Shown: piece by piece, positions 30,648 through 41,540 of the stretch
How the letters are laid out: each line of letters begins with the position of its first letter
Numbering within the stretch: the stretch's first letter is position 1
NCBI RefSeq assembly: GCF_029873635.1
Contig: NC_080418.1
Location: forward strand, 12,937,562 to 13,001,561
From: Malania oleifera
Taxonomy: Eukaryota > Streptophyta > Magnoliopsida > Santalales > Ximeniaceae
Length of the DNA stretch: 64,000 bases
Direction of reading: 5' to 3'
Program-made: the position numbers and the translations under genes
Notes under the pieces: generated by a model
Database searches by the model: none
What the model saw: only the letters and a program-made list of their open reading frames with translations
Told to the model about the DNA's origin: nothing

Positions 30648-32936
30648 CTATGCAGGAATCCAACAAGAGCTAGCATAAAGAATGCGGCCTTTCCATCCTT
30701 GTAGCATCCAATGCCCATCTTCATCAACCACAAAATCCTTGTGGTAGCTGGCTTTCACATCAGCCCTCAGATTGTTCATGAGCTCCCTGTTCAATGGAAG
30801 CTGCCTGAAGCCAGCCCTTGTATTCCGGACATGCCACTTCTTGTATGTCTCAGGCCTCTCTACCATTTCCGACCCCTCACAAGCTATGACATTCATAGCC
30901 TCTCGCCCATAAAACTCTTTCTCAAACATCAGTCTCTCCTGATTTTCACATGTTAGGGTAGTGTCAAGCATATCAAACAATGCAGAGTAGTGGAAGAGTG
31001 CCTCCCGAAACCGTGTGAGAAAGAAGGGACTGTTGTAGGATCCATTAACAATAGAATGGATGAAAATATCAGGATTTACTTTCCGGATTAAGTTTAGAAC
31101 AGCATTCCGTGGGCATTTTTCAACAACTGTTTCATCAAGCAGATTCTCAAATCGAAATAGGCAATTCACGGCAATTACCTCATTTCTCTCAATCTTGAGG
31201 TCTTCAGCTTGGATAGTCTCCCATTTCTGTGCTATTGCATTATACTCAAATGGAACATTAAAGCGCTCACAAAATCTTGCCAAACGACGCCCTGTTGCCT
31301 CCACCCTCTCTGCTGGCTGGAAACCAGGTTGGAGAAGCTCTATACCAGTAATGCGAAGTTTTGGAGGTCCACCTAGTCTGTCTGAGAGATATTGAATAAC
31401 AACAGGCCATTGGAACCCATAATGGATACCAAAATCTATAATATGCAGTGTCGTCGCTTTTTCAGCTAAATTCAAAATGTGGTGGTTTGCAAAAAGAATA
31501 GCAATCTTCCGGAATGGAGCAACTGAGCTATAAAATAGGCCAGCCTTCAGCATATCAACAGCCGACATCCTCTTAGTAGCCAAGGCAGAATGAATTTTAG
31601 TTCCAGTCCCAGATAAACGAGCCTCAAGGCCATTGGCAAAGTAATGGGCAATCCTTTGAGACCCATCACCAAATGGAGAAGAGTGCTGCCTAATCTCCTT
31701 TAACAGTTCATTCACAGCTCTACGATCATCTGCAGTGACAGCTCGTGCAAAATGAATAAGGAGGGTCCCCAAATCCACGGCTTGGTTTTTATTTCCCTGT
31801 TTCTTTGCACAACTCTTCCCAGTATTAAGCCCGTTCTGCTGGCAAAGCTTGCCAGCTTTGTTCTTCGAAAATTCATGATCAATAGAGCACCCAAGAGGAT
31901 GGTTATGCCTGTGAGCACAGATCAAAAACCGGTCAAACATCTCTGAGAACTCTTCCTCTTCTACGCAAATAGCAGACTGTTTGTTGCTCCTCCCTTCTTC
32001 TAAGTCCTCTCTGTGATGATTCTTCCTTCCTCTTGAACCATTAGGTGAATACTCCTTGTCCTCCTTTTCCACCTCGAATGCCACCATTGGAGCATCCCTC
32101 TTTGATTTTGGAGGCAATTTATTGTTCTCAAAATCAATATCTAAAGGATTTTCAAAATGAAGGAATTTAGCAGCCTCATTCTTCTTGGACGAATGGAGGA
32201 GTAGGTTAAGGAATTCACTAGCTTTGCCTCCCTCTCTTGTGAGCTGCAATATGGGCTTGTTCTCAAAACATAGATTTGGAGCAAGAAGTGTACTTACAGA
32301 AGAGTCCACCAAGCCATTAGAGCTAGCATTGGAGCTGTTTAGAGAGCTGAAACACGCTTGTGAGGCAGACTCTGACATGGATTGCAGTAAAGAGGGCCGA
32401 TATTCTCCCTGACCATTAATCCACCAAGCTTCAACTGAGTTGCTAGTACAATTACTGCTGCTATGGCTACAACAGCTAGTGAAATTATCAATGGGTTCAA
32501 GGGAGTTGCTAGTGCCATTGCTGTTGCTAGAACTACAATCACTAGAAAAATTTTGAAGTGGATTGGAATCACTGGAGCTACAACCTCCGAGGAAATCATA
32601 GAATGGTTTATCGGCAACTTGGAGAGCCAAGGGTTCGCGCAAAATGCACGATTTCTGCTCCATGTCCTCTTCCATGACCACATGGCCTAAGCACCTCAGA
32701 GCAGTATCAGAAGAATTACTGTCATTTTGAGAATCCAGCTCCGATCTCACAGTTGAAGGAGGGTCTGGCTTGGGCGGAACGGAGAGAAAATCAATGAACT
32801 TGAGATCCAAAGAGTTATTTTTGAATTTGAATCCGCTTTTGACACTTGGGTGCTGGTCAGGATTGGTATAAACGGGCTCATCATTCAATTGTAACATGTT
32901 TATGGAATTGGAGAAACCTCTTGAGCGTGAATCCAT
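30648..32936 (-). CDS. GRAS-family transcription regulator, LISCL (SCL9/14/33) type, diverged paralogue
   Basis: A 762-residue nuclear GRAS protein in one exon, the tandem partner of 19735-21996. The start MDSRSRGFSNSINMLQLNDE is the classic LISCL N-terminus and supports the ATG at 32936. N-terminal blocks are MEEDMEQKSCILREPLALQ (88-106) and EEGRSNKQSAICVEEEEF (313-330), with a serine/asparagine-rich repeat-like stretch at 119-169. The GRAS domain spans about 387-760: VDLGTLLIHFARAV, LHIIDFGIHYGFQWP (497-511), GGPPKLRITGI (522-532), RFREALFHYSALFDML (643-658) and WMLQGWKGRILYASSCW (743-759). The LHR-I start departs from the usual RTLLILCAQAV, and the N-terminal half differs strongly from its neighbour, while the C-terminal half is close. 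This suggests a shared biochemical role with divergent activation or partner-binding parts. Confidence 0.93.
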   Translation of the reverse strand: MDSRSRGFSNSINMLQLNDEPVYTNPDQHPSVKSGFKFKNNSLDLKFIDFLSVPPKPDPPSTVRSELDSQNDSNSSDTALRCLGHVVMEEDMEQKSCILREPLALQVADKPFYDFLGGCSSSDSNPLQNFSSDCSSSNSNGTSNSLEPIDNFTSCCSHSSSNCTSNSVEAWWINGQGEYRPSLLQSMSESASQACFSSLNSSNASSNGLVDSSVSTLLAPNLCFENKPILQLTREGGKASEFLNLLLHSSKKNEAAKFLHFENPLDIDFENNKLPPKSKRDAPMVAFEVEKEDKEYSPNGSRGRKNHHREDLEEGRSNKQSAICVEEEEFSEMFDRFLICAHRHNHPLGCSIDHEFSKNKAGKLCQQNGLNTGKSCAKKQGNKNQAVDLGTLLIHFARAVTADDRRAVNELLKEIRQHSSPFGDGSQRIAHYFANGLEARLSGTGTKIHSALATKRMSAVDMLKAGLFYSSVAPFRKIAILFANHHILNLAEKATTLHIIDFGIHYGFQWPVVIQYLSDRLGGPPKLRITGIELLQPGFQPAERVEATGRRLARFCERFNVPFEYNAIAQKWETIQAEDLKIERNEVIAVNCLFRFENLLDETVVEKCPRNAVLNLIRKVNPDIFIHSIVNGSYNSPFFLTRFREALFHYSALFDMLDTTLTCENQERLMFEKEFYGREAMNVIACEGSEMVERPETYKKWHVRNTRAGFRQLPLNRELMNNLRADVKASYHKDFVVDEDGHWMLQGWKGRILYASSCWIPA

Positions 32937-32976
32937 AACCTCCTATGCCCAAAACTCTACCCAAGAATCCTAAACC

Positions 32977-33297
32977 CTAAATTTCAACAAATAAAAAAAA
33001 AAAAAAAACAATAGAGCTGACTTTTCAACTACCCAATATGAACTGACATCCATGTCAAACACCAAGAACCGGAAACACGTCCATGTCTAAAACCCTAAAA
33101 ATAAAAATCCACAGAGATCCAGAAGCATTCTACAGAATTTCCAGAAACTAAAGCCAAAACTAGAATGATTAATCAAAAAGACAAAAAAGAGAAAAAAAAA
33201 AAAACCAAGGTCAAATCAAATGAATAAGCTCAAATCCGAGGTTCTATCATTGAAGAATCGGAAGAAAACGAAGAAGATAGAGAGGGATCGCTTGTAC
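32977..33297 (-). other. probable 5' UTR intron of second GRAS gene
   Basis: On the minus strand a good donor, CTCAG/GTACAAGC, at 33298/33297 is followed by AT-rich sequence, a T-run near 33010-32992 and an acceptor, GAAATTTAG, ending at 32977. The intron would be about 321 bp and leaves a 40-base leader before the ATG at 32936. A 5' UTR intron is common in this subfamily. Confidence 0.6.
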
Positions 33298-33375
33298 CTG
33301 AGAGGCATGAACGAAGAAATGATGGAGAAGAGATCAAGAAATGAAGCTGGCTCTCCCTCAAGTGACGAGCTTTTC
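33298..33375 (-). other. predicted non-coding first exon of second GRAS gene
   Basis: A pyrimidine-rich leader lies between the TATA box at about 33401-33410 and the splice donor at 33297. The start at about 33375 is inferred from normal TATA spacing. Confidence 0.5.
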
Positions 33376-33400
33376 TCTATCTGAGAGAAAAACACATCGC

Positions 33401-33410
33401 TATATATATC
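33401..33410 (-). promoter_or_regulatory. TATA box of second GRAS gene
   Basis: The minus strand reads GATATATATA, a strong TATA box about 25-30 bp before the predicted transcription start and 103 bp before the 5' UTR splice donor. Confidence 0.65.
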
Positions 33411-33470
33411 TTTACCCACTGCCGGCGAGAGAGAATGTGAGCCGTTGGACGGGTCAGCAACGGTCCAATC

Positions 33471-33530
33471 TGACGGGCCACATGCGCAACGCCAGCGATT
33501 CCTTGCGTAGTCGCTGACGTCGGGCGTCAG
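33471..33530. promoter_or_regulatory. TGACG cluster with inverted pair (bZIP/as-1-like site)
   Basis: TGACG occurs at 33471-33475 and 33515-33519, and its complement CGTCA at 33525-33529. The last two form CTGACG-TCGGG-CGTCAG, with perfect 6-bp arms and a 5-bp centre. The cluster lies 60-120 bp upstream of the TATA box. TGACG is the core of TGA-class bZIP sites. A further TGACG at 33363-33367 lies in the predicted leader. Function is inferred. Confidence 0.5.
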
Positions 33531-34249
33531 TTTCCTGTCTTCTGCAGCTAAAACACCTCTTTTCTACCTATCCATTGGAAGCTGATCGAGCGCTCCTCCG
33601 CCGTCCGATCAATTCCGATCTCGCCCTTGCCCTAGCCCATCTCGATGAGATGGGCGGACCAACTTGCCTGGCTGAAAACGCTCTGCTTTGCCCGCCCTAG
33701 ATGATCTCCACCCAACAAGGGAATTAATGGAGTGTACTTTTGTGATTGGCCAATAGGCTTTAAGAAGGGCCCTACCTCTAATCCAGTGGGTCGGCTGTTA
33801 ACGTGGTAAAAGCTTAAAGGCTTTTTAATGCCGCAACGCATGACCATTTCTTTCTTAGCAAAGCGGGTCGACGCAAACCCATTTGTAAATGGGTCATAAA
33901 CAGGTGGTCGTCTAGTCGATGCATAACAAATATATTTAATATATATTCAGGTCCATCCAATTAATTTACGTATTTAAATGGAATATAAACAGGTAGTCTT
34001 TTATTTTTAATAATATATTAAATAAATTTGTTTTATAGAATTCTTTTAATATTTCAATATATTTAAGTGGATTTATAGAAGAATATTATATTCATTATAT
34101 TAGCCTATTAATTTTCTTCTTAAATTCTTCTAGCCCCGTGTGGATCAAAGATTTTATTAGAAAAAAAATGTAAGAATAAGAAGGAAAATATATCATCAAT
34201 GAATCATATGGATGTATGGTCCAAACCTATTTAATTCGTTATTTTAATA
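33531..34249. other. upstream intergenic DNA
   Basis: The first 300 bp is comparatively GC-rich and may be distal promoter of the GRAS gene. It includes a hairpin CCCATCT-CGATG-AGATGGG at 33637-33655. Beyond 33900 the sequence is AT-rich with nothing recognised. Confidence 0.4.
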
Positions 34250-34829
34250 TGTTTTTTATGGTGTGACTCTTATACCTAGACTTTATTAAATAAAGAAAGA
34301 AAAATATAAGAAGGGCTGCATGGTAGGGACTCGTCGACGAGTGCCCTGTCCTTGTCGACGAGGAGATCCCGTGAGGCCCAAAAGTTCAGAGATCCTGAGC
34401 TACCGAGAGCAAGAAAATGGGTTTGTCGACGGATGCCCTGTTCTCGTCGATGAGTATCCTTGTTCTCGTCGACGAATCCATCTTTTCATCGACGAGAACA
34501 CCTAAGCTGTGAGAAGAAATTTGAATTTCGAATTTGAGCGTTGGGGTGGTTGGGTTATTGGAGGGAAATCTCCGAAGGGCTTCTATGTATGTAGTTATGA
34601 ACATATTTGTACAAAAAAGATCATTCTAAAACTTATGTATTGTGGTGTTTCACATTGTAGTGAATATTGAATGTCATTTGCTTTCATTCTTATATTATTG
34701 GTTGTTGTTCTCTTATTCATATTGGTTAAGTTTTATTGAGACTTGGAGTTTCTTTAGTTTCTACATCTTCCAATGTGTGTGTGTGTGCGCGCGCGCGCGC
34801 GTGTCCTATACTCGAATTTTACAATAAAA
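34250..34829 (+). repeat. 5' LTR of Tork-like element
   Basis: It carries a TATA-like AAATATAAG near 34304-34312, a six-unit array of TCGTCGACGA-type palindromes (34330-34500), and a TG/CG alternating tract (34775-34803). Confidence 0.8.
34330..34500. repeat. palindrome array, TCGTCGACGA core, copia LTR
   Basis: About six degenerate copies of CTCGTCGACGAG are spaced 22-40 bp apart: TCGTCGACGAG, TTGTCGACGAG, TTGTCGACGGA, TCGTCGATGAG, TCGTCGACGAA and TCATCGACGAG. The partner array is at 38968-39143 in the 3' LTR. Confidence 0.85.
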
Positions 34830-34851
34830 TGGTATTAGAGCAATTGTTGTC

Positions 34852-37800
34852 ATGACATCGGGATTATCTTCAGCAAGATTTGACATTGTTAAATTCGATG
34901 GAACCGAGAACTTTGGTTTATGGCGGAGAGAGAGTGAAGGACATTTTTGTGCAACAAAGAAGGGGTAAGGCTCTACTTGACACTCAACTGGAAGAAATGA
35001 ATGAGGCAACATGGGTAGATTTGAAAGCAAATGCTACTTCTACAATACGCTTATATTTGGCTAATGAAGTACTCTATCGGGTGATGGAGGAGGATTCTCC
35101 AGCGGCTATATGGCGAAAGTTAGAGAGCTAGTACATGTCCAAATCTCTCAATAATAAACTTTTTCTTAAGTAACGTTTGTATTGGCTTAAGATGGTTGAA
35201 GGATCAAGCTTGGGTCAACACATTAATGCTTTTAATCAAATCATTAGTGATTTGATGATGGTTGATTTCAAGTTTGATGAGGATGATAAGACTTTGATGT
35301 TGTTAAATTCCTTACCGTCGACTCATACCTATGAAAACCTTATGACCACTCTTATGTGGGGAAATGATACTCTTGATCTAGAAGAGGTAACAAGTGCCTT
35401 GTTGAATTTTTATCAAAGGTTGAAAATATGTGATAAAGGAGAAGGACTTGTGGCAAAGGGTAGTAACGATCGTGGCAAAGGAAAGTTTAAAGGTGGGTCT
35501 AATCAGAAATCCCGAAATCAATTCAAGAAGAAGAAGGAAATACGACGTTATAAATGAGGTAAAAAGGGGCATGTGAAACTGGAGTGTCCGGATTGGAAGA
35601 AGGAAAATTCTGAGAAACATGAAGGTGTTTCAAAGTCTACAAATGTTGTTCAAGAAGGAGATTCAGCCTGTAGTGATGGTGATGTTTTATTAGTTTTGGC
35701 GGGGTTAGATAATCTAACGAACTCTTTGATACTTGACTCAGCATGTTCTTATCACAAGACTCCAAATAATGAGTGGTTCAGCACTTACAAGTTAGCAAAT
35801 TCTGGATCAGTTCTTATGGGTAATGATGCTTCTTGCAAGATCATTGGCATAAGAAATGTAAAAATAAAAATGTTTGATGGTGTTGTGAGAACGTTGTGTA
35901 ATGTAAGACATATACTAGAGTTGAGGAGGAGTTTGATATCACTCGGTACCTTGGATTGTAATGGTTTAATTACAAGTCCAAAGGTGGAGTACTGACGGTA
36001 TGGAAAGGTAATCTGACCATAATGAAAGGGTAGAAACTAGATGGGAATATCTACACGTTGTAGGGAACTACCGTTGCAGGTGAAGTTGCAGCAGTGGATA
36101 CTGAATCAGATGAGACCGTCTTGTGGCATATGCGCCTTGGGCATATTAGGGAACACGACATGAAGGAACTACACAAGAAGAAACTCTTGAAGGGCTTGAA
36201 ATCATGTCAGCTGGAATTTTGTAAGATTTATGTTCTTGGAAAACAAAATAGGGCAAAGTTCAGATCAGTTACTCACAGGACAAAAGATATTCTTGACTAT
36301 GTGCATTCAGATATTTGAGGCCCAATTAGAGTTGCATCAAAGGGTGGACATATGTATTATATGAGTTTCATTGATGATTACTCATGAAAAGTCTGGGTTT
36401 ATTTCATGCATTACAAATCATATACGTTTGCCAAGTTTAAGATTTGGAAGGCTAAAGTGGAGAACCAGATGGGGAGGATAATCAAATACTTGAGATCAGA
36501 TAATGGGATCGAGTATGCTAATTCTCGGTTTATGGATTTTTGTGCAAAGCGGGGCATTAAGAGGCACTTTACAGTTCGTTGGATACCTTAATAAAATGGT
36601 GTGGTAGAACGGATGAACCGGACTCTTGCTGATAGGGCTCGGTGTCTCAGATTAAATGCAGGGCTACCGAAGAATTTATAAGCTGAGGCAATTAGTATGA
36701 CTTGTTTTCTAGTAAATAGATCACCAAGAGTGTCACTAGAAGGTAAAGTGGCGGAAGAGGTATGGATAGGAAATGCATTAGATTATTCTGAATTGAAAGT
36801 ATTCAGGTATCCAACCTATGTCCACGTGTTTAGTGAGGAGAGGTCTAAGCTTGACCCGAAATCTCGTCATTGCATCTTTTTGGGGTATCCAATGGGTGTA
36901 AAGGGGACCCAGTGGCAAACAAGATGGTGATCAGTAGGGATGTAGTCTTTGATGAGAAGGCTATAGTGAAGCGTACTCAATAATGTGATGAACAGAAATA
37001 GGAGCCAAAAAGTTAGGGTAGTGATGAACATGTCGTGCAGGTGGAGTTGGAAGCTTAGAGAAACATAAATGATCATGGTCCCGTGGTTGCAGGGAGCTCT
37101 AGCTCGAGAAACCAGCGAGTTGACGATCTTCCTAAACGGAAATCCAGATGCATTATTAGGCCTCCGCCAAGGTATGGGTTTGAATAGTTAGTGTCTTATG
37201 CTTTTCTAATCAGTTGCAATGGATCCAACTACATTTCAAGAGGCAGTACACGGTTAGGAGAAAGGTAGATGGATATGAGCAATGATTGAGGAGATGGAGT
37301 CACTACGTAAAAATCAAACTTTGGAGTTGGTGGAGCTTCCAGATGGGAAGAGACTGATTGGGTGCAAATGGGTGTATAGTAAGAAGACAATATTAGAAAA
37401 GGAAGGTGAGAAATTCAAGGCATGGTTGGTGGCAAAAGGATACTCACAAAAGAAGGGGTTAAATTATGATGAGATTTTTTTCCAGTGGTCCGACATACTT
37501 TTATCAGAATTGTGTTGGGGTTGGTAGCTTATTATGATCTTTACTGGGAACAAATGGATGTGAAGACAACGTTTCTTCATAGTGACTTGGAGGAACAAAT
37601 CTACATGGTATAGCTGGAAGGATTTATTGAATCGGGAAAAGAAAATTTAGTTTGCAAGTTGAAGAAATCTCTTTATGGGTTGAAACCGTCTCCAAGGCAA
37701 TGGTATAAATAATTTGATTCCTACATGATCAAAATTGTCTACAAAAGGTGTGAGTATGACTACTACGTATATGTGAACAAACTTGATGATGGCTCGCTTA

Positions 37801-38760
37801 TTTTCTTGTTATTGTATGTTGATGATATGTTAATAGTTGCAAAAGATTTAACTGGGGTGAATCAGTTAAAGGACTTGTTGCATAATGAATTTGACATGAA
37901 GGATCTTGGTTTAGCCAAGAAAATACTTGGAATGGAGATTCCCCGAGACAGGACTGCAGGAAGATTATGGCTATCTCAGGGCGGTTATATGCATAAGGTG
38001 TTGGAAAGGTTTAGCATGGTTGATGCAAGACCGGTAAGTACACCTCTAGCGAATCATAGTAAGTTGTCTACTGCAAAATGCCCAAGTACGGATGCAAAAA
38101 TCCGAGACATGTCAAAGGTCTCCTATGCTAGTGCTGTGGGGAGTTTAATGTATGCCATGGTATGTACGAGACCAAATTTGGCACATGTTGTAAGTGTGGT
38201 AAGCAAGTTTCTTTCTAATCCAGGAAGACAACATTGGGAAGCTGTAAAATGGATACTTAGATACTTGTAGGGTACATCAGATTATGGCATCATGTTTAGC
38301 AAACAATAGGGTTGTCCTTCAGTTATGAGGTTTGCAGATGCAAATTATGTTGGAGATATGGATGACAAACGTTCTACAATGGGATATGCTTTTACTCTTG
38401 TAGGAGGACCGGTATGGTAGAGATCCATAGTTCAGTCTCTGGTAGCATTGTCCACAACTGAAGCGGAGTATACGACAGTCGCCGAAGCTGCAAAGAAAGC
38501 CTTATGGCTTATCGATTTAGTCAGAAAGTTGGGATTATAGCAAGATGGAGTGGTGCTACATTGTGATAGTTAGGGTGTCATTTACTTGGCGAAGAATTAG
38601 GTATACCATGCTAGAATCAAGAACATTATGTGAGGTTCCACAAAGTTCGTGAATTGATTGCTTCAGATGAACTTGTGTTGGAAAAAAGTTCACACTTCTG
38701 AAAATGTGGCGGATATTCTGATGAAATCGGTTACTTCTAAAAAGTTCAAGTAAAACTTGG
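34852..38760 (+). pseudogene. decayed gag-pol of the Tork-like element
   Basis: The parts in order are: gag at about 34852-35560 (MTSGLSSARFDIVKFDGTEN); a zinc-knuckle region with KKGHVKLECPDW near 35560-35600; a protease-like LDSACSYHKTPN near 35730; GAG-pre-integrase and integrase at about 36090-36900 (LWHMRLGHIREHDMKEL, YLRSDNGIEYANSRF); RT at about 37200-38270 (LLLYVDDMLIVAKDL); and RNase H at about 38330-38750. It is a fossil, interrupted many times. Confidence 0.85.
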
Positions 38761-38890
38761 ACTTACTCTATGTCTCCAAGTGATAGGAGGGAGACGAACC
38801 CAACCTAGCATTTTTAAAGTTCAAAGTGGAGCAGCTAAACATGTTTTTTCAGGATTCTCCTCAGGGGTGTATAATTGCCAAGGTGGAGAT

Positions 38891-39454
38891 TGTTGTTTAT
38901 GGCGTGGTTCTTATACTTAAAGTTTTTAAACAAAGGAAGAAAAACATAAAAAGGGCTACACAGCAAGGACTCATCAACGAGTACCCTGTCCTCGTCGACA
39001 AGGAGATCTTGAGAGGCCCAAAAGTTCAGAGATCTTGAGATACCAAGAGCAGGAAAATGGGCTTGTTGACGAATGCCCCGTTTTCATCGATGAGTGTCCT
39101 TTTTGTTCTCGTCAATGAACCCATCTTCTTGTCGACGAGAACACCTGAGCTGCGAGAAAAAATTTGAATTTTGAATTTGAACATTGGGGTGGTTGGGTTA
39201 TTGGAGGGAAATCTCCGAGGAACTTCTATATATGTACTTTTGAATGTATTTGTACAAAAGAGATCATTCTAAAACTTGTGTATTGTGGTGTTTCACATTG
39301 TAGTGAATATTGAATGTCATTTACTTTCATTCTTGTGTTATTGGTTGTTGTTCTCTCATTCATATTGGTTAAGTGTTATTGAGACTTGGAGTTTCTTTTG
39401 TTTCTACATCTTCCGCTATGTGTGTGTGTCCTATACCCAAATTTTACAACAAAA
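38891..39454 (+). repeat. 3' LTR of Tork-like element
   Basis: It matches 34250-34829, including a decayed copy of the palindrome array at 38968-39143. The TG/CG tract is much shorter than in the 5' LTR. Confidence 0.8.
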
Positions 39455-40372
39455 TAACTACGATTTTAGGTGATCTATTTTTTAATAAATCACTATAGCC
39501 TAAATCTAAACTTGGTAAGTCATGAGTCACCCCATTAAATAATAGCATATTTTGTTGAGCCTAGTTTTGCTTTTGATTTAGGAATACTATGAAGCACATG
39601 AATTATTTTGTATACTCTACAAATACTCTATATTTGATTTTATTTTTTAAAAAAATAAACATAACTGATATTTTTAATCTTAATCATAAGTTATTTGAGA
39701 GATGGAGAAAATTTTTTTAAGTAACATTGAGAATTCAAAACTATTTGAAATTGTTAGCTCATACTATATTTTCTTAAAAAAATAGCGAAGTCGTTCAATC
39801 ATAAGATGAGTATATGAGGAAATTGTGTTGATGAATTGTTCTCGACATTTCTTTTCCTTATGTTGACTTTAAGAGGAGTGGTTTTATTGGGGGGGGGGGG
39901 GGAATGAACCAAAATAGTTTTATGTGAATGTTACGAGTTTAATTATTTACAATGGGATGGCCAAACACAACTTTAATATCATTAACTAAATTTCAAAGCA
40001 TTTACATGAGTGAGTTAATAATAATCATGTGAACCAAAAAACATTTAATATCACGTACAATTTGATGATGCCTATAAATTAAGTCATTAAGTAACAAGTC
40101 CGAATAAACTATTAATTTAGATGAAACTATAACATTAACTAAGGAAAGAAGATACATTTGAACACTAACTTGCATCTTTTTTCTCTCAATGTTCCTAATT
40201 ATCTTTTTATTTATAAAAATTTAAAATCCTAAAAGAAGTTATCAACTATTGGTTAGTAAATTTATATTCATTCAAATAATAGTCACAATCACCCTATTAT
40301 TTTTAACTTCGTCACTATCTCCCTTTAAATTTAGGGTTGTAGAACAAATATATACTGTGCATCCATGACTAT
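39455..40372. other. AT-rich non-coding DNA
   Basis: No gene or element end was recognised. A run of 12-13 G lies at 39890-39902. Confidence 0.45.
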
Positions 40373-41037
40373 TGTTAGCATCGAGAAAGTTTTCATGAGA
40401 GCTTGATACACATGGTTAAGAACCAATTTAATCCAAAAATTTAAGTCTATTGAGTCTTGAGTCCAACCATATATAAGCATTCATTTTCTATTCTATTTTT
40501 TTCAATGCAGGACACACTCATAAGTAGAATTTTCAACAGTCTACCCCTTACTTGTATGTTCCAATTGCTATCCCTTGAAGAGAAATTGTCATCCTCATTG
40601 GAACAAGTTCAATTCTCCAATAGTTGTTTAAATGGGCATTACCCCTATGTTTTAGGTGCATCGAATTGCATTCCACGAACCTTTGAACTAATCCTACCTC
40701 CCATGTCCTGACCCTATCCGGATCCATCTGTTAAACCTAGATGATCCTTATTGGCCTCGGTCACACACTTGGTCCTCCAACTGTTAGCAGTTTAGGAGAA
40801 TTTACTTTACACCTCAACTTTACAATGTTGCTCCCCCAAAACTACGAACCTTTGGCTCTGATACCACTTACTAGTACTGGGAGAGTTTCCATGAAAGCTT
40901 GATACACATGGGTGTTGAGCACCAATTGACCCAAAAGTTAAACTTATTAGATCTTGGGATCAACCATATATATAAGCACTCGATCTTCCATTTTATTTTT
41001 CCAATGTGTGACAAAATTATAAGTAGAATTCTCGACA
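40373..41037 (-). mobile_element. TRIM-like miniature LTR element
   Basis: The two direct repeats are 166 bp (40373-40538) and 169 bp (40869-41037). They share GCTTGATACACATGG, CAACCATATATA and ATAAGTAGAATT. On the minus strand a tRNA-iMet primer site, TGGTATCAGAGCC (40866-40854), lies 2 bp inside the right repeat, and a purine tract, AGTAAGGGGTAGA, lies just inside the left repeat. Flanks ACTAT (40368-40372) and ACTAG (41038-41042) look like a target duplication with one change. The interior is 330 bp and non-coding. This is the architecture of a terminal-repeat retrotransposon in miniature. The repeats are about 75-80% alike, so it is old. Confidence 0.75.
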
Positions 41038-41200
41038 ACTAGCATACATTAAAAGAACATTAATTATTATTTTTTTCATGCTCTAATGAGATAAGCTTGT
41101 AAAGACAACTCGAACCCACACTTATGATAATTCCTCAAATTAAGAACTTGAAAGAAGTTTGATGGCTTTTATCAAGTCCTAATAGAAGTATGTTGATAAA

Positions 41201-41540
41201 TATTTGTTGTATTGCATTATCAACAATCACTCTTGCCAACCATGTGTTGGTTGAAATTGAAGGAGAGTACTAAGACTTTGAGAAATATTTATTGTGTTGC
41301 ATTATTAGCAATCACTTTTGCCAACCATATGTTGGTGCAAATTGAAGGAGAGTACTAAGACTTTGAGAAATATTTGTTGTATTGCATTATCAACAATCAC
41401 TCTTGCCAACCATGTGTTGGTGCAAAATGAAGGAGAGTACTAATACTTTGAGAAATATTTGTTGTATTGCATTATCAACAATCACACTTGCCAACCATGT
41501 GTTGGTGAAAATTGAAGGAGAGTACTAAGACTTATCACGC
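41201..41540. repeat. 85-bp minisatellite, about four copies
   Basis: Copies start at 41201, 41286, 41371 and 41456. Each contains TATTTGTTGTATTGCATTAT, CTTGCCAACCATGTGTTGG and AAGGAGAGTACTAAGACTTT. The period is exactly 85 bp and copies differ by a few bases. The unit has no open frame of note and is not within a recognised element. Confidence 0.9.

Larger units (their letters stand above)
34250..39454 (+). mobile_element. old Tork-like Ty1/copia element, both LTRs present
   Basis: The LTRs are about 580 bp (34250-34829) and 564 bp (38891-39454), starting TGTT-TTTATGG. The primer site TGGTATTAGAGC starts at 34830, and a purine tract, AGGTGGAGA, precedes the 3' LTR. The interior is in the normal copia order: gag, protease, integrase, RT, RNase H. 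It resembles Tork/Tnt1-type elements in gag (FDGTENFGLW). It is heavily decayed, with well over a dozen interruptions, and the LTRs differ at roughly one base in ten, so it is clearly older than the two small copia derivatives. The flanking 5-bp repeats no longer match cleanly, so the outer boundaries are approximate. Confidence 0.85.
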
